64,000 bases of DNA, from NCBI RefSeq assembly GCF_000685355.1, contig NZ_JHET01000010.1, positions 372,001-436,000 of the forward strand, given 5' to 3'. The position numbers and the translations under genes were made by a program. Position 1 is the stretch's first letter; every line of letters begins with the position of its first letter. The stretch is from Microbacterium sp. CH12i (GTDB lineage Bacteria; Actinomycetota; Actinomycetes; Actinomycetales; Microbacteriaceae). Positions 44,974 to 53,401 of this stretch are shown here, piece after piece. The notes under the pieces are model-generated. The model was given only the letters and a program-made list of their open reading frames with translations. It did no database searches and was not told the DNA's origin.

Positions 44974-45047
44974 GGGGATATAGCTCAGTTGGTTAGAGCG
45001 CTTCACTGATAATGAAGAGGTCCCAGGTTCAAATCCCGGTATCCCCA
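44974..45047 (+). tRNA. tRNA-Ile (GAT)
   Basis: A 74-nt cloverleaf with acceptor GGGGATA/TATCCCC, anticodon stem CTTCA/TGAAG and anticodon GAT at 45008-45010. No CCA is encoded. The T stem CCAGG/CCCGG has an A-C mismatch at its third pair. The usual actinobacterial neighbour is tRNA-Ala, 28 bases downstream. Confidence 0.95.
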
Positions 45048-45075
45048 CTCCGTCACCACAATTCAATACTTTTAC

Positions 45076-45148
45076 GGGGCCTTAACTCAGTTGGTAGAGT
45101 GCCTGCTTTGCAAGCAGGATGTCAGGAGTTCGAATCTCCTAGGCTCCA
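45076..45148 (+). tRNA. tRNA-Ala (TGC)
   Basis: A 73-nt cloverleaf with acceptor GGGGCCT/AGGCTCC (one G-T pair), anticodon stem CCTGC/GCAGG and anticodon TGC at 45109-45111. T arm AGGAG/CTCCT. No encoded CCA. Confidence 0.95.
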
Positions 45149-45154
45149 CAGATC

Positions 45155-45190
45155 GAGAAGCGGCTCAGGCATTTGCCTGGGCCGCTTCTC
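45155..45190 (+). terminator. Terminator of the tRNA pair
   Basis: GAGAAGCGGC pairs with GCCGCTTCTC around an inner CAGG/CCTG stem, followed by TTCCTTCC, 7 bases after tRNA-Ala. On the other strand the same hairpin stands just after the DAHP synthase stop, so it may serve both. Confidence 0.75.
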
Positions 45191-45203
45191 TTCCTTCCAG
45201 TGA

Positions 45204-46274
45204 TCACCCGCGCCGCTCACGCACCCCACTCGCCAGCGCGGCAAGAGCCGTGACCGTCGCATCCCAGCCCATGCAGGCATCCGTCACGCTCTGGCCGTAG
45301 GTCAACCGCGTCCGTCCGGCGGCGACGTCGAGCTTCTGCGCACCGGCGACAAGGTTGCTCTCCAGCATCACGCCGGCAATCGCCGCGCCATCATCGGCGA
45401 TCTGTGCACCGAGCTCGGCTGCGACCTCCGCCTGACGCACATGATCCTTGTCGCTGTTGCCGTGGCTCGCGTCGACGATCACCCGTGGGACCAGCATCGA
45501 CGCTGACAGTCGCGCAGACGCCCGCTGAACGTGCTCTGCACCGTAGTTCGGCCCATCGGCCCCGCCGCGCAGAATGACAGAAGTGTCAGGGTTTCCCGTC
45601 GTCGACACGAGACTCGCCCGGCCGTCGGCTCCGATGCCGAGGAACGCCTGCGGAGCGGATGCTGCGGCCGCGGCATCCAGCGCCACCTGAAGTCCGCCGT
45701 CCGTGCCGTTTTTGAAACCGATCGGCATCGACAGGCCGGATGCCAACTGCCGGTGAATCTGGCTTTCCGTGGTCCGTGCGCCAATCGCACCCCAGGTGAT
45801 GAGATCAGCGGTGTACTGCGGGCTGATCGGCTCGAGGAACTCGGTGGCACACGGCATCCCGAGCGCCGTCACATCGCGCAGGAATCCGCGCGCCAGGCGC
45901 AGACCGGTCTCGATATCGTGGCTGCCGTCGAGGTGAGGGTCGTTGATGAGGCCCTTCCACCCGACTGTGGTGCGCGGCTTCTCGAAGTACGTGCGCATGA
46001 CGATCAGCAGGTCGTCGCGGTGCTGCTCAGCCTCGCGCACCAGGCGACCTGCGTATTCGAGCCCGGCGGCCGGGTCGTGGATCGAGCAGGGACCCACGAC
46101 GACGAGAAGTCGGTCGTCCTCTCCCGACATGATCGCGCGAATCTCTGCGCGGGTGCGGGCGACGAGTGAGGCTCGCTCTTCGCCAACCGGAAGCTCAGAG
46201 GCGATATCGGCGGGCGTGGGAAGCGTGGTGAACTGCGCGACGTGCAGGTCGGCGGTGGCATCGATGGTGTTCAT
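45204..46274 (-). CDS. aroG: 3-deoxy-7-phosphoheptulonate synthase, class I
   Basis: First enzyme of the shikimate pathway: joins PEP and erythrose-4-phosphate. It has 356 residues, with V-V-V-G-P-C-S-I-H-D-P near residue 60, M-R-T-Y-F-E-K-P-R-T-T-V-G-W-K-G, G-A-I-G-A-R-T-T-E-S-Q and D-A-S-H-G-N-S near 285. It belongs to the AroFGH (E. coli-like) group, which is feedback-controlled by aromatic amino acids. ATG 46274 has AGGACAGGA before it; longer in-frame starts lie in a leader region carrying a Trp/Tyr leader peptide and a hairpin, so attenuation is likely. Confidence 0.93.
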   Translation of the reverse strand: MNTIDATADLHVAQFTTLPTPADIASELPVGEERASLVARTRAEIRAIMSGEDDRLLVVVGPCSIHDPAAGLEYAGRLVREAEQHRDDLLIVMRTYFEKPRTTVGWKGLINDPHLDGSHDIETGLRLARGFLRDVTALGMPCATEFLEPISPQYTADLITWGAIGARTTESQIHRQLASGLSMPIGFKNGTDGGLQVALDAAAAASAPQAFLGIGADGRASLVSTTGNPDTSVILRGGADGPNYGAEHVQRASARLSASMLVPRVIVDASHGNSDKDHVRQAEVAAELGAQIADDGAAIAGVMLESNLVAGAQKLDVAAGRTRLTYGQSVTDACMGWDATVTALAALASGVRERRG

Positions 46275-46330
46275 GGGTCCTGTCCTGATGAGAGGGCGGA
46301 CCTGGTCAGAGCCCGCCGTGGAAACGGCGA

Positions 46331-46355
46331 AAGCCAGAGCAAGATGCTCTGGCTT
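46331..46355 (-). terminator. Attenuator hairpin in the DAHP synthase leader
   Basis: On the minus strand AAGCCAGAGC-ATCTT-GCTCTGGCTT is a perfect 10-bp stem with a 5-base loop, followed by TCGCCGTTTCC. GCTCTGG, the 3' arm core, also occurs in the leader peptide codons (plus-strand complement at 46401-46407), so the 5' arm can pair with either. That is the arrangement needed for a termination/antitermination switch. Confidence 0.6.
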
Positions 46356-46380
46356 GTCGCTCTGAAGGTGTCGGTACGCG

Positions 46381-46440
46381 CTAAATTCGCGCCGGCCCCT
46401 CCAGAGCCGACTCGTAATACGCATACCAACGGATTGTCAT
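46381..46440 (-). CDS. Trp/Tyr-rich leader peptide of the DAHP synthase gene
   Basis: A 19-residue frame, MTIRWYAYYESALEGPARI, lies 106 bases upstream of the DAHP synthase start. One Trp and three Tyr codons fall in five positions, which is what a ribosome-stalling attenuator sensing aromatic amino acids needs. A -10-like TATTGT (minus strand, 46453-46448) stands 7 bases before the ATG, so the transcript may be leaderless here. The hairpin at 46331-46355 follows. A comparable leader (AroR) is known for aroF in Corynebacterium glutamicum. Confidence 0.65.
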   Translation of the reverse strand: MTIRWYAYYESALEGPARI

Positions 46441-46521
46441 GCAAACGACAATACCCCATGCACGTACATGCTCGGCTCCCACGGTTCTACTGATCGGCAC
46501 CCCTCGTGGGATCATGGGCGC

Positions 46522-47664
46522 ATGAGCCAGCTGCCCCACCTCCCGCACGATGATGTCGACCCGGACGGCCTTCTTGAGTACTCGGTGGTCTTCACCGACC
46601 GCTCGCTGAACCACATGTCCGCACGATTTGTTGACGCGATGCAGCAGATCCTCGCGATTCTCGACCAGGCGTACAACGCGCACACCTCGGTGATCGTGCC
46701 GGGTGGCGGCACGTATGCGATGGAGGCGGTCGCTCGCCAGCTCGCCACCGGTCGCCGCACGCTCGTCGTCCGCAATGGACTGTTCTCGTTCCGCTGGTCA
46801 CAGATCCTCGACGTGGGTGGCATCAGCGATGACGTCACGGTGCTCGCAGCCCGCCCCGATTCGGATGACGCACAGGCTGCGTGGTCGCCGGCGCCCATTG
46901 ACGAAGTGACCGCTGCGATCCGCGCGCGCCAGCCCGAGGTCGTCTTTGCGCCGCACGTCGAGACCGCGGCCGGCATGATTCTGCCCGACGACTATGTGCG
47001 TGCACTTGCGGATGCCGCGCACGAGGTCGGTGCTCTCCTTGTGCTCGATTGCATCGCCTCCGGCGCAATCTGGGTCGACATGCAGGCTCTCGGCGTTGAT
47101 GTGCTGCTCTCCGCTCCTCAGAAGGGTTGGAGCGGTTCGCCGTGCGCCGGGTTCGTCATGCTCAGCGAGGCCGGTAGGGATGCTGTCACCAGCCGTCCGT
47201 CGTCGAGCTTCGCGATCGACCTCGCGAAGTGGCTTGCCATCGCCGACGAGTATCGTGCTGGCCGTCCGGCGTATCACGCGACCATGCCCACCGATGCGCT
47301 GGTGCATAACCTCGCAGCGATGATTGAGACGCGCGACCGCGGATTCGAGAAGCTCCGCGACGCGCAGATCGAACTGGGTGCTCGGGTGCGGGCGCTCCTT
47401 GCCGAACGCGGGCTGCCGTCGGTCGCAGCATCCGAATTCGCCGCCCCCGGCGTCGTGGTCGTGCACACGGATGACCCGGCGATGAAGTCGGGAGCCGCAT
47501 TCAAGGCACAGGGACTGCAGATCGCCGCCGGTGTGCCGCTGCACTGCGATGAGCCAGAGTCGTTCTCGACCTTCCGCCTCGGCCTGTTCGGCCTCGACAA
47601 GCTCGCCGACGTCGACGGCACGCTCGCGCGCCTCGAGCGGGCTCTCGACGCCATCGGACGCTGA
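46522..47664 (+). CDS. Class V aminotransferase
   Basis: A 380-residue PLP enzyme of the alanine-glyoxylate/serine-pyruvate aminotransferase group. V-P-G-G-G-T-Y-A-M-E-A near residue 57 binds the phosphate, L-V-L-D-C-I-A-S near 165 holds the Asp that pairs with PLP, and the Schiff-base Lys is in S-A-P-Q-K-G-W-S-G near 196. Substrates are unclear. ATG 46522 is used; longer starts have no family sequence. It is divergent from the aroG leader. Confidence 0.88.
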   Translation: MSQLPHLPHDDVDPDGLLEYSVVFTDRSLNHMSARFVDAMQQILAILDQAYNAHTSVIVPGGGTYAMEAVARQLATGRRTLVVRNGLFSFRWSQILDVGGISDDVTVLAARPDSDDAQAAWSPAPIDEVTAAIRARQPEVVFAPHVETAAGMILPDDYVRALADAAHEVGALLVLDCIASGAIWVDMQALGVDVLLSAPQKGWSGSPCAGFVMLSEAGRDAVTSRPSSSFAIDLAKWLAIADEYRAGRPAYHATMPTDALVHNLAAMIETRDRGFEKLRDAQIELGARVRALLAERGLPSVAASEFAAPGVVVVHTDDPAMKSGAAFKAQGLQIAAGVPLHCDEPESFSTFRLGLFGLDKLADVDGTLARLERALDAIGR

Positions 47665-47802
47665 TCGAGCGGGGCCTGATCGAGCGGGTGGGGGTCGGGC
47701 TTCGCCGCTAAATCACAAGTTCAGCGACCCACTGTGGCCCCTCCGCGAGCTCAATGACCCACTACGACCCCGCCCGCCAGGCATCCCTGCCAGACTGACG
47801 CC

Positions 47803-49398
47803 ATGACGACAGTCTTCATTGGCAAGGTCCGCCCGCTCGGCACAGATATCCGAACCCAGGTAGAGGCCTTCGCCGTCGAAGAGGGCCGCATCGTCGCGCT
47901 GGGTGCGGCCGCCGAACTCACTGCACAGTATCCCGACGCAGAAACCGTCGCGCTCGACGGATGGGTGATACCGGGGCTGATCGAACCGCATGGACACCCC
48001 GGATACTCATCGATCCTCCTCTCGGATCTCGTGCTCGACATCCGTCCCGTGACAATTCCGGACGCCGCGGGCGTCCTCGCTGCGCTCCGTGAAGCGGTTG
48101 CGGCATCCGATGGGCAGGCTATCTTCGCGAACGGATGGGATTCGCTGTTGCAGCGAGGACTCCCTGACCCTGACATCCATTGGCTCGACGAGCTCGCGGG
48201 CGACACCCCGCTCGTTGTCATCCACAACTCCGGGCACTCGGCGTATTTCAACACTGCTGCAGCACGTGCCGCTGGAATCGACAGAACGACAGAAGACCCG
48301 GTCGGCGCCCATTTCGGGCATGACGCGAGCGGGGCACTCAGTGGCGTCGCCGTCGAAGAGGCCGCAGTCGAGAAGGTCGTCGCTCCGGTGCTGGAAAGCG
48401 CGAAGAAGCACCTGCCGGAACTCCTCGTTGCGCATCTGCGTGACCTCGCGCGACGCGGCATCACCACGGTCTCCGACCTCTCCTGGAACGCCGATCTCAA
48501 CCCGCTCGTCGAGGCACTGTACGCCAAGGGGCAGTTGCCGGTGCGGCTGCGCTGGTACGAGATGTCACGCCCCGGCGGCACGGCATCACCACGTGGCAAC
48601 GGCGACGAGCTGTTCCGCCAGGTGGGAGTGAAGACCTGGTCTGACGGCTCTCCCTGGATCGGCAACATCGCCACGTCGTTTCCCTACCTCGATACCGAGG
48701 CGACTCGTGCGCTGGGCCTCGAACCGCACCACATCGGCACCGCGAACTACACGACCGACCAACTGCACGAGATCGCCGAACCGTATGCCGCCGGTGGGTG
48801 GCAGCTCTCGTGCCACGCTCACGGTGACCTCGCTGTTGCATCGACGCTCGACGTGTACGAGCAGATCATCACCCGACACGGACTCACCGACCACCGATTC
48901 CGACTCGAGCACTGCGGGGCGATGCTGCCGGCGCAGTTCGAGCGGGCAGCATCCCTCGGAGTCACCGTCAGCCTGTTCGTCGACCACATCACGTACTGGG
49001 GAGAAGTGCTCGTCGATGACCTGTTCGGCCCCGAGCACGGCGGAGCCTGGGCGGATGCCGGCGCTGCGTTCGCCGCCGGACACAGGGCGACGTTCCACAA
49101 CGACGGTTGGGTCACCCCGAATGAGCCGTTCCGCAACATGGCCGTCGCCGAGACGCGCACCACGCGCAGCGGGTTTCGGATGCCGGGCGGCATACCAGTC
49201 ACGCGCGTCCAGGCCCTCGCCGCTCAGACGACGAACGCCGCCTGGCAACTGTTCAGCGAGCATGAGGTGGGAGCGCTGGCACCGGGCCTATTTGCGGACT
49301 TCATTGTCGTGGACCGTGATCCAGTAACCGTCCCGGCCGAAGAACTCGCCGAGACCGTGGTGCGTGCCGTTTACCTCGCGGGCGTGAAGGTCGTCTGA
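47803..49398 (+). CDS. YtcJ-like metal-dependent amidohydrolase
   Basis: A 531-residue amidohydrolase (Amidohydro_3 type). N-terminal beta part with V-A-L-D-G-W-V-I-P-G-L-I-E-P-H-G-H, whose His pair binds metal; then H-C/H-A-H-G-D near residue 340, R-L-E-H-C near 366 and T-F-H-N-D-G-W near 427; the end D-F-I-V-V-D-R-D-P is typical. Substrate unknown. A spacer of 138 bases before it holds only two short direct repeats (TGATCGAGCGGG, and GACCCACT). Confidence 0.88.
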   Translation: MTTVFIGKVRPLGTDIRTQVEAFAVEEGRIVALGAAAELTAQYPDAETVALDGWVIPGLIEPHGHPGYSSILLSDLVLDIRPVTIPDAAGVLAALREAVAASDGQAIFANGWDSLLQRGLPDPDIHWLDELAGDTPLVVIHNSGHSAYFNTAAARAAGIDRTTEDPVGAHFGHDASGALSGVAVEEAAVEKVVAPVLESAKKHLPELLVAHLRDLARRGITTVSDLSWNADLNPLVEALYAKGQLPVRLRWYEMSRPGGTASPRGNGDELFRQVGVKTWSDGSPWIGNIATSFPYLDTEATRALGLEPHHIGTANYTTDQLHEIAEPYAAGGWQLSCHAHGDLAVASTLDVYEQIITRHGLTDHRFRLEHCGAMLPAQFERAASLGVTVSLFVDHITYWGEVLVDDLFGPEHGGAWADAGAAFAAGHRATFHNDGWVTPNEPFRNMAVAETRTTRSGFRMPGGIPVTRVQALAAQTTNAAWQLFSEHEVGALAPGLFADFIVVDRDPVTVPAEELAETVVRAVYLAGVKVV

Positions 49399-49442
49399 CC
49401 GCCAGGCCGAATGCGGCGCGGCGCAGCGACTATGGTTGGCTC

Positions 49443-49865
49443 ATGGATCTGCGGGTCGCAGCGTACGCCGTCATCACGAATGACGAGGACAAGGTATTGC
49501 TCGCGCGCTGGACCGAGGGGCGCCGCGTCGCCTGGACGATGCCGGGCGGTGGTCTAGAGGCTGGTGAAGATCCCGAGGATGCTGTGCGCCGTGAAGTGCG
49601 CGAAGAGACCGGTTACTCGGTCCATGTCGAAGAGTTGCTCGGCATCCATTCGCGGGTGATCCCAGCCGGTCGCCGCGTGCAAAAGGCGCCGCATCCGTTG
49701 CACACGCTGCGAATCGTCTATCGCGCGAAGATCTCCGGCGGCAAGTTGCGCTTCGAAGAGAATGGTTCCACCGACATGGCCGGGTGGTTCACCCTCGCCG
49801 AGGTGGCGGCGTTGCAACGCGTCAAGCTGGTCGACATCGCACTGCGAATGGCCGAGGTGATTTAA
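49443..49865 (+). CDS. Nudix hydrolase
   Basis: A 140-residue Nudix protein with the box G-G-G-L-E-A-G-E-D-P-E-D-A-V-R-R-E-V-R-E (residues 37-56) continuing E-T-G-Y. It hydrolyses nucleoside diphosphates linked to another group; the exact substrate is not readable. It follows the amidohydrolase by 44 bases and could be cotranscribed. Confidence 0.92.
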   Translation: MDLRVAAYAVITNDEDKVLLARWTEGRRVAWTMPGGGLEAGEDPEDAVRREVREETGYSVHVEELLGIHSRVIPAGRRVQKAPHPLHTLRIVYRAKISGGKLRFEENGSTDMAGWFTLAEVAALQRVKLVDIALRMAEVI

Positions 49866-49887
49866 GCCCGTTATCCGTGCTCGCCGC

Positions 49888-50388
49888 TTAGCGCGGAGTC
49901 TCCGGGACGGTGATGTCAGCCACTGTCGCGTCATAGGCGGAGATGAGGTCATCTGCGTTGACGAACAGGCTGTACCCGTGCGATCCCGCGCCCATGGCGA
50001 CGCGCTTTCCGACGATCGACTCATCGGCGAAAACTGGCCAGTCACTGCTGCTGCCGATGGGAACGATGGTGCCGCGCTCGTAACCGGTTGCGGCGAGGGC
50101 GAGCTCAGGCTCTGGCATGCGTAGTTTGTTCACGCCGACGACGGCGCGAAGCTTCGGCCACGAGATCGAGCGACCTCCTGGCACGAGTGCGAAAAGGTAC
50201 GTGTCGTCGGCGCGCTTGACCACGAGGGTCTTCACAATTCCGGACGGCTCGATTCCGAGAAGCGCAGCGGCCTCATGCAGGCTGCCGGCCTCGGGCCGCT
50301 CGCGCAGCTCGATATCGAGGCCACGCGCGGCTGCGGCATCCCTCACCCGCCCGTGCGGGTCGAGGGATGCCGACTGCTCAGAATTCAC
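49888..50388 (-). CDS. YbaK/EbsC-type aminoacyl-tRNA deacylase
   Basis: A 166-residue protein of the YbaK/ProX editing family, which removes wrongly charged amino acids from tRNA. Seen: G-I-E-P-S-G-I-V-K-T-L-V-V-K near residue 45, with the conserved Lys; P-G-G-R-S-I-S-W-P-K-L; and G-S-S-S-D-W-P-V-F near 116. The start overlaps the stop of the upstream membrane protein by 4 bases. Confidence 0.85.
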   Translation of the reverse strand: MNSEQSASLDPHGRVRDAAAARGLDIELRERPEAGSLHEAAALLGIEPSGIVKTLVVKRADDTYLFALVPGGRSISWPKLRAVVGVNKLRMPEPELALAATGYERGTIVPIGSSSDWPVFADESIVGKRVAMGAGSHGYSLFVNADDLISAYDATVADITVPETPR

Positions 50389-50879
50389 GCGGGCGGTGCC
50401 GTGAGCGGGTCGTCAGCGACCCAAAGCTCGTCATCGGTGCGCAAGGCCTGCCATGCGGCGTAGACCACGCCAGCTGCGGCTGCGATACCGAGAATGATGG
50501 CAATGACGCCACCAATACCCGGGCCGGTCTTTACAGGCTCGGGCTGGCGCAGGAACGGGAGCTGCTGACGCTTGGCGTTTGCGACATCCCAGGCAGACAG
50601 TGCGCTGCCGACGACTCCGCCGACGAGCGGCACGACCTTGTCATCCACGACGTGGCGGCCGAGCTTGATGCCGCGGTTCACCGTCGGGGCGACGTTGCGG
50701 TTGTACGCGTCCTGCACGACCGGCAGTACCTGCTCGCGTCCGACGTTGCCAAGCTGGCGGCCAGCTTCGCGGGCGACGTCAGCAGCATGACCGACCAAAA
50801 CTTGCTGGTTCTCCCAGAGGTCGTTGGCGTCATTCTGCAGGCGACGCAGTTCCTTCTTCCGCTTGCGGGTCAGGCTCAC
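50385..50879 (-). CDS. Conserved membrane protein of unknown function
   Basis: A 164-residue protein with a basic start (T-R-K-R-K-K-E-L-R-R-L), a long helical region, R-N-V-A-P-T-V-N-R-G-I-K-L-G-R near residue 60, then one hydrophobic segment near 125-145 (I-G-G-V-I-A-I-I-L-G-I-A-A-A-A-G-V-V-Y-A-A-W) and a short acidic tail W-V-A-D-D-P. The tail and single membrane helix suggest a membrane-associated DNA- or RNA-binding role, but this is a guess. It forms a pair with the deacylase gene. Confidence 0.65.
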   Translation of the reverse strand: MSLTRKRKKELRRLQNDANDLWENQQVLVGHAADVAREAGRQLGNVGREQVLPVVQDAYNRNVAPTVNRGIKLGRHVVDDKVVPLVGGVVGSALSAWDVANAKRQQLPFLRQPEPVKTGPGIGGVIAIILGIAAAAGVVYAAWQALRTDDELWVADDPLTAPPA

Positions 50880-51091
50880 GATGTTCTCCTGTCGTTGGGG
50901 AGTACGGGTTCACTATCTTGCCAGACGAGTCTGTATGCCGGGAGAGAAAATGCCTGCCGTGCCATCTCATCAGCCGGTTTAGCGAACTCCCAGTTGGTGA
51001 AATTGCCTGAGACAGAAAGTCTCGAAGGGAAGGAGTGCCCATGGTGGTCTCTGGCTTCTTTGCCTACGGTCGTTGCAGGAGGGATGCTGCC

Positions 51092-51796
51092 ATGGGAATG
51101 ATGTTGCCGAATGAGCTGATCTGGGTGATGGAGAAGCTCGGGTTTGAGTGGCCAGATGTCGACGAGGATGAATTACGTCGCGGTGGTGAGATGATCCGGG
51201 TGTTCACGACCGAATTCGAGTCCGCGATTCAGGCTGTAGACCGCAAAGTCAACGGCGATTTCGCAGCCGCCATGAGCGGCAAGACCGGGCCGGCGTACGT
51301 GGGCGCATGGAACACGAACCGTTCGCAGAATCTGCAAGGACTGCTCGACCTGCTCGACCCGGTTCCCACGGGCATCGATATCGCGGCGGACGTGGTGCTT
51401 GCTCTGAAGCTCAAGGTCATCTTCGATGTGTCGACGACCCTGATCACACTGGTCGCGATGCTGACTAATCCGGTCACGGCGCTGGGCGCGGGGCCCATGC
51501 TGCTGATCAAGAAGAGGTTGCTCAACGCTGCGGTCGACATCGCGGTCGAGCAGGTGCTCAATCAAGTGCTCCCCATGGTGATCGAGCCGATGGCAGAGCA
51601 GCTCCCGGTGCTGGTCATGGCTGCGCTGGACTCACCGATTGTCGAGTCGAACCTCGGTGATGTCGACGAGTTCGCGGCCGACCTTCAGGCGCTGGGGCAG
51701 GCGCAAGAGCAGATGGACATGCATGCCGAAGACATCGAGACGTTGACCGAGAGATTGTTCACCGATCTCTCTACGCTGAATGTCACGGGGGACTAG
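51092..51796 (+). CDS. WXG100-like (type VII secretion-related) toxin N-terminal part
   Basis: A 234-residue helical protein. The start G-M-M-L-P-N-E-L-I-W-V-M-E-K-L-G-F-E-W-P and D-V-D-E-D-E-L-R-R match the WXG100-like targeting domains at the N-terminus of actinobacterial polymorphic toxins; G-A-W near residue 72 is the turn. A hydrophobic stretch (T-L-I-T-L-V-A-M-L-T-N-P-V-T-A-L-G) follows near 115-135. It ends at a TAG, and after one codon ACA the next gene starts in the same frame. ATG 51041, with GGAAGGAG, is an alternative start. No type VII secretion ATPase is in the window. Confidence 0.7.
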   Translation: MGMMLPNELIWVMEKLGFEWPDVDEDELRRGGEMIRVFTTEFESAIQAVDRKVNGDFAAAMSGKTGPAYVGAWNTNRSQNLQGLLDLLDPVPTGIDIAADVVLALKLKVIFDVSTTLITLVAMLTNPVTALGAGPMLLIKKRLLNAAVDIAVEQVLNQVLPMVIEPMAEQLPVLVMAALDSPIVESNLGDVDEFAADLQALGQAQEQMDMHAEDIETLTERLFTDLSTLNVTGD

Positions 51797-51799
51797 ACA

Positions 51800-52381
51800 A
51801 TGGGCAAGAACATCGGAGAGTCGGTCATCCGTCCGTTGCTGCGATCGCTGGGTGACATGCCGCACGAGTTGAAGAAGCTCGGTGACATGCTCCGCAAAAG
51901 GGGCGACGCGCACAGGAGCAACAAGAGTGACATCGAGGGGATGGACACCTACACCGACGGGCGCGGGCCGGTGCGAGAGTTTGACGTCGGCACCTACCGG
52001 GATCTGAGGAAGGGTGAGACGGTCGGCGACCACATGCAGCATGATCACATCCCCTCATCCGCGGCGCTCATCCGCGCTCATGAAAATGCCAATGTGGGTG
52101 ATATGACCCCGGCGCAACGGCAAGAGGTACGCGACGCGATACATAACAGCGGCGTCGCCGTCGAACTCAGCGACGCGCTGCACGCGATGAGTCGCACGTT
52201 CAAGGGGCGCAACACTCAGGATCAGATCGACCTGGATGCGAGTGATCTCGGGGCTGCTATGGAACGAGACTTGAGCACGCTGAGGAATAATCTGATGAAC
52301 GATGGCAGGCTGAAGCCCGACGAGATCAGTGATGTGATCCAATTGATCCGGAATATGAACAGGGAGCGAGGCATCGGATGA
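51800..52381 (+). CDS. Candidate toxin domain protein
   Basis: A 193-residue charged protein of unknown family. Its core is H-M-Q-H-D-H-I-P-S near residue 80, followed by H-A-M-S-R-T-F-K-G-R-N-T near 130 and a D-L-D-A-S-D-L-G-A-A segment; this spacing of His, Asp and Arg recalls metal-binding nuclease-type toxin tails, but I cannot name the family. It is in frame with the preceding gene, separated by TAG-ACA, and has its own GGGGGA ribosome site 8 bases before ATG 51800. It overlaps the next gene by 4 bases. Confidence 0.6.
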   Translation: MGKNIGESVIRPLLRSLGDMPHELKKLGDMLRKRGDAHRSNKSDIEGMDTYTDGRGPVREFDVGTYRDLRKGETVGDHMQHDHIPSSAALIRAHENANVGDMTPAQRQEVRDAIHNSGVAVELSDALHAMSRTFKGRNTQDQIDLDASDLGAAMERDLSTLRNNLMNDGRLKPDEISDVIQLIRNMNRERGIG

Positions 52382-53337
52382 TCGAGGGTGCGATTGTCAC
52401 GTATGTGAATGCGTTGGGGACGAGCGAAGGTGAACAGCGATTCACGGATGCAGTTGCACTCGTCGGAGACCAGTACAAGGTCGAGACGTACAACGATCGC
52501 GGGTTCGAGGAGAAATACCTCATCCAGATGGATCGAGGCGCCGACTTCCTTCTGAAGGCCGGTGCGCTCAGCAGCGTTTTCTTCTATGCCGAAGGTAGTC
52601 GCGACCGTTCCCCGTATTTCGGCTGGTCGAGTCTTGTCGATGGGATCGGGCCCGATGCATCGCGTGACGACATCGTTCGGGTCCTCGGGGAGCCGTACTA
52701 TTCGACGCCGCAGGCCATGCTCTACGCGGTCGACGACGCCTTTGTGCGATTCGCCTTCGAAGAAGGCACCCTCACCATGGCAGTCGCTCAGCGTGAGGCC
52801 CCAGGGGTGGGAACCGCATCCACGACGTCTGCAAGCGCCACGGCCACAGATCCCGACCCCGACGCTGCGGAGGCGCTCCGTGCTGAGCCCGAAGCGGAAC
52901 CAGAAATCGACGGCGAACTCAGTGCCTTCCTGAACGCGCTTGGCAAGCCGATCCATTCGCCTGAGCACCTTGCGCTGATCGTTCTCGCTGGCCCCGCAAT
53001 GGAAGTTGAAGAGGCAGAGCAGGACGGCGCAGCGTGGGAATACCACCGGTTCCCCAAAACCGGTGTGATCCTCCAGTTCAAGAACGAACTTCTCGTCGGT
53101 GCACTGGTCAGATTGATCGCCGACGAGGACGAATCGGCCTACCCGCGGCCCGAACGTCTGGTCACAGGGTGCGCGCTGCCATCCAGCCGTGCTCAGATCA
53201 AAGAGCACTTCGGCACTCCTCATTACGCGAGCGAAGATATGGATCTTTATCTCGTCGGGGAACGGTACGTGCAGTTCAACTACGAATCGGACCAGACGGT
53301 TGATGTCACCGTCCTGATGCCGGGCGTCGGGGTCTAG
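52378..53337 (+). CDS. Candidate immunity protein with internal duplication
   Basis: A 319-residue acidic protein. Two halves resemble each other: Y-V-N-A-L-G-T ... I-V-R-V-L-G-E-P-Y-Y ... F-V-R-F-A-F (residues about 7-127) and F-L-N-A-L-G-K ... I-K-E-H-F-G-T-P-H-Y ... Y-V-Q-F-N-Y (about 183-310), joined by a Thr/Asp/Ala linker. Acidic protein, 4-base overlap with the candidate toxin and last place in the set suggest it neutralises the toxin. Family not recognised. Confidence 0.6.
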   Translation: MIEGAIVTYVNALGTSEGEQRFTDAVALVGDQYKVETYNDRGFEEKYLIQMDRGADFLLKAGALSSVFFYAEGSRDRSPYFGWSSLVDGIGPDASRDDIVRVLGEPYYSTPQAMLYAVDDAFVRFAFEEGTLTMAVAQREAPGVGTASTTSASATATDPDPDAAEALRAEPEAEPEIDGELSAFLNALGKPIHSPEHLALIVLAGPAMEVEEAEQDGAAWEYHRFPKTGVILQFKNELLVGALVRLIADEDESAYPRPERLVTGCALPSSRAQIKEHFGTPHYASEDMDLYLVGERYVQFNYESDQTVDVTVLMPGVGV

Positions 53338-53401
53338 CCGGAGAGCCGATCTGACTGCGCAGACCGAGCGAAGTCATACGAAGCTCTGCGACAATAGACG
53401 T

